The notes under the pieces are model-generated. The model searched no databases. It was not told the origin of the DNA and saw only the letters and a list, made by a program, of their open reading frames with translations. Positions 58,961 through 64,000 of a DNA stretch of 64,000 bases are shown here, piece by piece; within the stretch, counting starts at the first letter, position 1; each line of letters opens with the position of its first letter. The translations under genes were made by a program, and so were the position numbers. The DNA is from Atopsyche davidsoni (taxonomy: Eukaryota > Arthropoda > Insecta > Trichoptera > Hydrobiosidae): the NCBI GenBank assembly GCA_022113835.1, contig JAILWY010000006.1, forward strand, positions 6,882,001 to 6,946,000, given 5' to 3'.

Positions 58961-61310
58961 CGACGTTGTAGCAGCTATGCGCTGAAAACTGTAATACATG
59001 ACAATTACTGCAACCACATTGTTGCATGAAAGAATTACAGATGTTAATAAATAATTCTAAGAATCACTTTGTGTTTCTGCGTCGTTAAATTAGCTGCTGC
59101 TAAAATGAGCGACCTAAAAAATACCTGCTACCATAAATCCGATAAAAATCTCCATCGTTCAAAAATCAAAATGTGCCATTTGCAGCAGACCTTTTATATA
59201 ATAATGTGATCTTTAAATCATGACCTTTTATTCCCTGAACCCAAATGCGATTCCGTTCACTTGCATACTAGAGTACATTCCTGGAGCACGTCGGCCGCCC
59301 CTGAGTCTCCCCTCTCCTCCCCCGGGATCGACCCCTCCCCACCCCTGGATTATATCGTCCATTTGACTTTCCTACTTCAGATTCGACTCGGATACACAAA
59401 AAAAGGGTTGACTAGAATTCGGCTGAAAAAAAATGTAACAAATTTTAAATAAGGGAACTAATTACGGGAATCCTTTTATCCATAAAAGGACATTAAATGT
59501 TTTGTGGAGTTAGATGTAAGGGAAATAGTCAATAGAGATGTAAAACATTAAAAAATACACTTCTCGTCCTTGCAGCTAGCAATAAGCATATCCTTGTTGA
59601 GAAATATAAAGTACTCGTTTTTATTGGGTGTGTTATAAACGCAACGTTTAAAAAATGTAAAAAATGGCGAGTGATATACGTAGCTTTATTATGTTTATAA
59701 TATTATTTTATTAGCTATACGTTTGCCGGTGGGCAGACAATAATTTCCAGTAATTTGTATTCGATCTGAAGCCTCAAATATATTTTGACGCAAGAAACTT
59801 TTATATTATACCTGTGTGCAAGATAATACTAATCAGGTATTACCGCCGAGTCGTTGAATATATTTTCATAAAAAAAAACATGATGTACCCATGGCTATCG
59901 ATTGTGGTTATGCAATTCGACCTTTAAGAATTTATTCAGATATCGTTGTATTATAATGTTGACTTACTTATTTTATTAGGGTTCCCGTAAAAGTTACTAA
60001 AAATCTGAATATATCAAAACCCCTTGTAACTTTGTATAAATTGTAACGAAACATTCCCCCTTAACACTTAATAACCTATTAAAATGGAGCAATCCCAAAG
60101 GGTTATTAATACTTATTAAATTTTAAAAGCCCTCTGGGAGACCTCGGGTAAGTAATAAAATACACTAAAGTTCAATGCGATTTTTGGATATATTACTGGA
60201 AGTTTGGAAGTTTCAAGATGAAAATAATTATTTAATAAATTTTGTATTTATTTTGTTTTTTTTATATTAATTATAATGTGGCTAAAAATCTTTATGAAGT
60301 ATAAAAATAAAATTGTTGTAACACTTATTATCATACATATTGTTTCATTAACAAAAACCTTACAATTTTTAATTAAAACAGAAAATCAACCCCCATGATT
60401 AAATTGAAGAATGGTTTAAAGAATAAATTAAAATATATTCTGGCTATATATAACTTAGACAGAATTATTCTAAATAAATTTTTCAATTTTCAATCAAATT
60501 AACGATTAATACCGAATATGTAAATTGAACCTTTTGTAATTTTCGGTACAGTAGTTTTTATCTATATGTTTATTTTTTAGTTTAAAAAAATATTTCTATA
60601 ATAATTGTCAATGATTTTGGCAACATGTCAAACATACGTGGATGTTATTGAATTAAAAAAATATCCACCCACAAAAATAAAGGAATTCCATATCGTTGCA
60701 CCACGAAGTGGAATGCCATATGGTCCACACTTACGACAGATGTCCAGAAGCTTTTGCGGAAATATTTTTTTCCAATATAAAAATGTTTATTATGAAAACC
60801 TAAAAGTTCGATGTAAATATTTCGAAAGATACCACTACACTATGTATATACTAATTATATAAGGTAATACGATTTTTTTTAAACCTCAATTATGAATACG
60901 AAAAAAGAGTGTGGATTGATATATTTTTTGCTGCTATATTTTCAAGGCGTATAATTTTAATATTTATTTTTTATATGGTAAAATTTCGCTGACCATATAT
61001 AAATTCCCAAGGGCTAGAAGAATATTCTAACCAAAACCATATTTTTTCTTAACATTAAATGCTCTTTGGTAAAACCATGGTTTCACGTGTACAACCACCT
61101 TGTACCATTGAGTAAAGATATTTCGCATATGACGTATGAAGCTTTATATATATCCACGCAAAAAAATAAAATATGATACGAGGGAGGCCTCGATTTTTAA
61201 ATGAACGGATAATGATACACGACGACGATAATGGTGCATTAAAAATAAATAGATAATTACAAGAAGTCAATTATATCAACTGAGCCAATAAATAATGCTG
61301 CAACTCAGCC
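58961..61310. other. AT-rich stretch without recognised features
   Basis: 59285-59345 is C-rich. The plus-strand ORF 60605-60862 (85 codons) has no similarity I recognise. Confidence 0.3.
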
Positions 61311-61515
61311 CACGCGAAATCCGTACAACTTGGCGAGAACGTGTTGGGGAGCCGATGGGACGACCGGCGGATGGCCAGCACCATGGAATCCCCCGTTAGC
61401 CGGGCGGATCGCCCCCCTCGGAAAAAAACTCCGGCCCAATGTGAATACAGTTAGACGATAATTTGATTGATACTCCCAGCCGAGCCGAGCAGTGGTCACT
61501 GGAAGAGCCGGCCAG
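61311..61515 (+). promoter_or_regulatory. GC-rich patch ending in a plus-strand donor
   Basis: GGGCCGCAGCCAG|GTAAGC gives a near-perfect donor on the plus strand after 61528. The upstream 200 bases are GC-rich with no long ORF. Could be a 5' exon of a divergent or right-hand gene, or repeat sequence. Confidence 0.2.
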
Positions 61516-61743
61516 GGCCGCAGCCAGGTAAGCTAGAGCCCTCAAAAAAAATTGCATATTAAATATATATATTATTTAAAATGTTTCCTAGCATATTTAT
61601 CGAAAAAATATTAAAATATTTTTTTAATAAAGCGCGCGTTATATAAAGGTTTGATTATCGATTCTTGAAAATAAAGAATACTCGTCAACGTTGAATCAAC
61701 ATATATAAAAATGCTACGAAGCATTCGCCCAAAAAAATACCTG

Positions 61744-61979
61744 ATTATTATGATGATAAAAGTACCTTTGTATTTTGTATTCACTTTGAGTTTATTAAAA
61801 TTATTTGCATTACTAGTTTCGACCCGATACACTGGGTCATCATCAAATGCATAACTAAACTAGTTAGTTATGAATCTGATGATGACCGAGTGTATGGGAT
61901 CGAAACTAGTAATGCAAATAATTATAATAAACTCAATGTGAAGACAAAATACAAAGGTACTTTTATCATTATAATAATG
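61744..61979. repeat. Near-perfect 236-bp palindrome (foldback element)
   Basis: The left arm 61744-61858 and right arm 61861-61979 pair almost throughout (TGATAAAAGTACCTTTGTAT, ATTTGCATTACTAGTTTCGA, GGTCATCATCA), with essentially no loop at CTAAACTAGTTAG. It shares its right flank (ATGGATCTTG, then CAAATGCCTTGTCC and CAACAAGATT) with the shorter foldback at 31.78 kb and with 54.43 kb. Confidence 0.85.
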
Positions 61980-62029
61980 GATCTTGTCGAATCAAATGCC
62001 TTGTCCATCAACAAGATTACCTGATTTTC

Positions 62030-64000
62030 GTGTAACATTAGGCAGTCAATTCTAAACAAAAATTGAATAGCTAGATCACTTTTATTTTTGTTTGCGAGCG
62101 ATCGTCTCGCAAGGGTTTATTCAGACTGTTAAAAATTTATTAAAAAAAATTTACAGTAGTTTTTTTACTGTCGGAAATAAAAAATATGTTTTAGGAAAAG
62201 GAAATAATACTGATTTATATGAAGTCGGATCAAAAACCATTTCGCATTTGCTAGCGCAAATTAAATATGCATCTGTCGAATATTCAAACAAACAAAAGCA
62301 AACAACCTCGATGGAGTATTAAGGACGTGACAAATCCTGAAAAAGTTAATTTGCAAAATAAACTCAATATATTCAAAGGAGTATTGTCATCTCCACAAAC
62401 TTTCTCTTCTTCAGTATTGATATATGTATCTATCAGCCGTGATATTTTTTATATTTTCTAATATATCAAGCATCTATCAAAATATTTTTTTTTTTATATA
62501 TAAAATTAAATGAAACTGTAAAAACAAACACAGCAATGAAATAATAGATAAGCTATAAAATATTCATACTTTTCTATGATATAATAACCCATATTCTATT
62601 CATACACCCGGTAGAATGATATGTACATTCAAGTTACGTGCCATGACTGTGGTCGTAAATCAATTACATTTAAAACAATAAAATAAAAAATTATAACCAC
62701 ATATTTGAACTTTCGTCAAAACAGATAGCTATAAAATCAAATTAAATGGATTTAAACATCAGGGTATTGTTTTATATTAATAATCGCCGGCAACAATGAC
62801 CACATGTTTATTTATTCATAAATTCATGTTACATTCACATTCTAGGGTTACATAGACATTTTTGAATTGCAGATGCATTTAAAAATAACTGAAGTTGTAC
62901 AACAGGAAAATCCGCATAATAGCCTTTTTATTCAGCCTAATTCTAGGAACAGAATGGAATTCACAAAAACTGATTAAAATTGTTAATTTCAGTCACTGAA
63001 AAATTGTCCACAAAATCCCCAGTTAGTTTAAAATTCATGGCTGCTTCGCGCTCCAGTACCGAGAGCCGAGTGCGAATATCAGATTTAACACGTGTGTTTT
63101 TTTTTTGTTTGTTGTTGAAATCATTGCATCTTTCTACACATTTGCATCTCGACATACAAATTAAATTTGATGTTGCGACATGTGCTGTAGGTCTGTGGGA
63201 CGGCATTGACTGATTCATGCGGTGACGCGGCGTATTCTGATCCCGAGCTCCATCATATGTACATCTCGGACCTTTTGGACCTTGGATCATACATAAATAA
63301 AAGCTGGGCTACTTACTTCGAACCGTTGAGCTGAAAAGTACCCCATTTTGTCAACAAAATATCTGGTGCAATAATCAACACATTCGATGTTACTACACAT
63401 GTAATAACGATTATATGCATGGATTTTAAAATAAAATACAGTTTTAATTTCACCCCCATATATATATTAAAAAAATATATAAAATATTTAAAAAGTGACA
63501 TACAGCGTTAAATAAGCCAAAAACGATTTTTAAACACAAAGAAACAAAAATACGAAATCCCTGCCTGCAAGCTTTTGTCACTTTATTTTTTTTTTTATAT
63601 TGAAAGTTGATTTTGTTTACAGACTATTTAAAAAATCGTGTTTTTATTATTTGATAAACGTCCTCTTTCAAGGTAAAATAAAGTCTCGAAGATATTGAAA
63701 AATTTGATAAATTACGACTTTTCCTTTAAACTCATCTAATGCGAAAGTTTATATGTAATATTTTGATTCCATGTAAAAAAACAACTCCTAAATGCTTAGG
63801 GTTTTTGGACCATGAGTTTTTATGATCTCCAAAATGCCTCAACTGTACTCGGGAAATCATATATTTCTGATATTAAAATACGATTCATATGAAATAAAGT
63901 ATTTTTCTGTAAAGAAGAAGAAGCTAATAATGAGCCACCATCCCAACTATCCCATAGCATGCGCAGTCAATTAAGTAGGTGAGTATTAGTCTAACAATCA
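62030..64000. other. AT-rich stretch without recognised features
   Basis: The plus-strand ORF 62092-62322 (76 codons, containing NKKYVLGKGNNTDLYEVGSK) is the only one with fairly protein-like composition. I do not recognise it, and it follows a mobile repeat directly. No splice-supported exon is seen. Confidence 0.3.

Larger units (their letters stand above)
11998..64000 (-). other. Probable long 5' intron(s)/upstream region of the Kramer-like gene
   Basis: No ORF here shows a recognisable non-transposon domain on either strand. The exon at 11997 has a good 3' splice site, so the transcript must continue upstream. Long 5' introns with alternative first exons are usual in such insect genes (inference). 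I cannot say where the promoter is, nor exclude that it lies beyond 64000. Confidence 0.5.

Noticed and set aside
60605..60862. 85-codon plus-strand ORF as a small gene
   Set aside because: Unrecognised, no splice or promoter context, and a length expected by chance over 50 kb of AT-rich DNA on six frames.

Overview
The window reads as an insect nuclear genome, most likely a moth or butterfly (inference). It is AT-rich. It has small phase-consistent introns in the compact part of one gene, one very long 5' intron, and a mixed load of decayed mobile elements (mariner, piggyBac-like, 8-bp-TSD MITEs, Helitron-like ends, non-LTR 3' ends, tRNA-derived SINEs). I see no prokaryotic, organellar or viral gene organisation.

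Positions 93-11997 hold the one gene I can support. It lies on the minus strand, is cut off at the window's left edge, and belongs to the PLEKHA4/5/6/7 family; the Drosophila relative is kramer (kmr). I reconstructed 14 coding exons with matching splice phases. They give about 2,830 residues: a Pro/Gln-rich N-terminal part, a PH domain split over two exons, a long disordered middle that includes one exon of 3.9 kb, and a conserved C-terminal helical/coiled-coil block. The C-terminal end lies left of base 1. In the animal family, PH domains of this type bind membrane phosphoinositides, and PLEKHA4/Kramer has been tied to Dishevelled stability and planar polarity.

From 11998 to 64000 I find no convincing protein-coding gene. 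This is probably the long first intron(s) and 5' region of the same gene. It holds a piggyBac-like remnant about 40 bp from the 3' splice site (12.04-12.82 kb); antisense and sense non-LTR 3' ends (13.4, 16.6, 20.7, 45.4 kb); a four-unit 243-bp tandem array (17.1-18.0 kb); a MITE with a perfect 8-bp duplication (20.15-20.53 kb); a mariner transposase relict (37.65-38.02 kb); a reciprocally nested MITE/SINE/Helitron cluster (53.7-55.7 kb); and a long near-perfect palindrome (61.74-61.98 kb). Several GC-rich islands (13.0, 19.9, 31.0, 52.9-53.6, 55.9, 58.8, 61.4 kb) carry good splice-donor matches, many on the minus strand. They are candidate promoters or 5' exons of the gene.

I found no convincing new biological system. 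The most testable oddities are two in-frame tandem splice donors (one inside the PH domain), the 3.9-kb exon with repeated Y-x-x-L motifs, and the architecture of the transposon cluster and palindrome.
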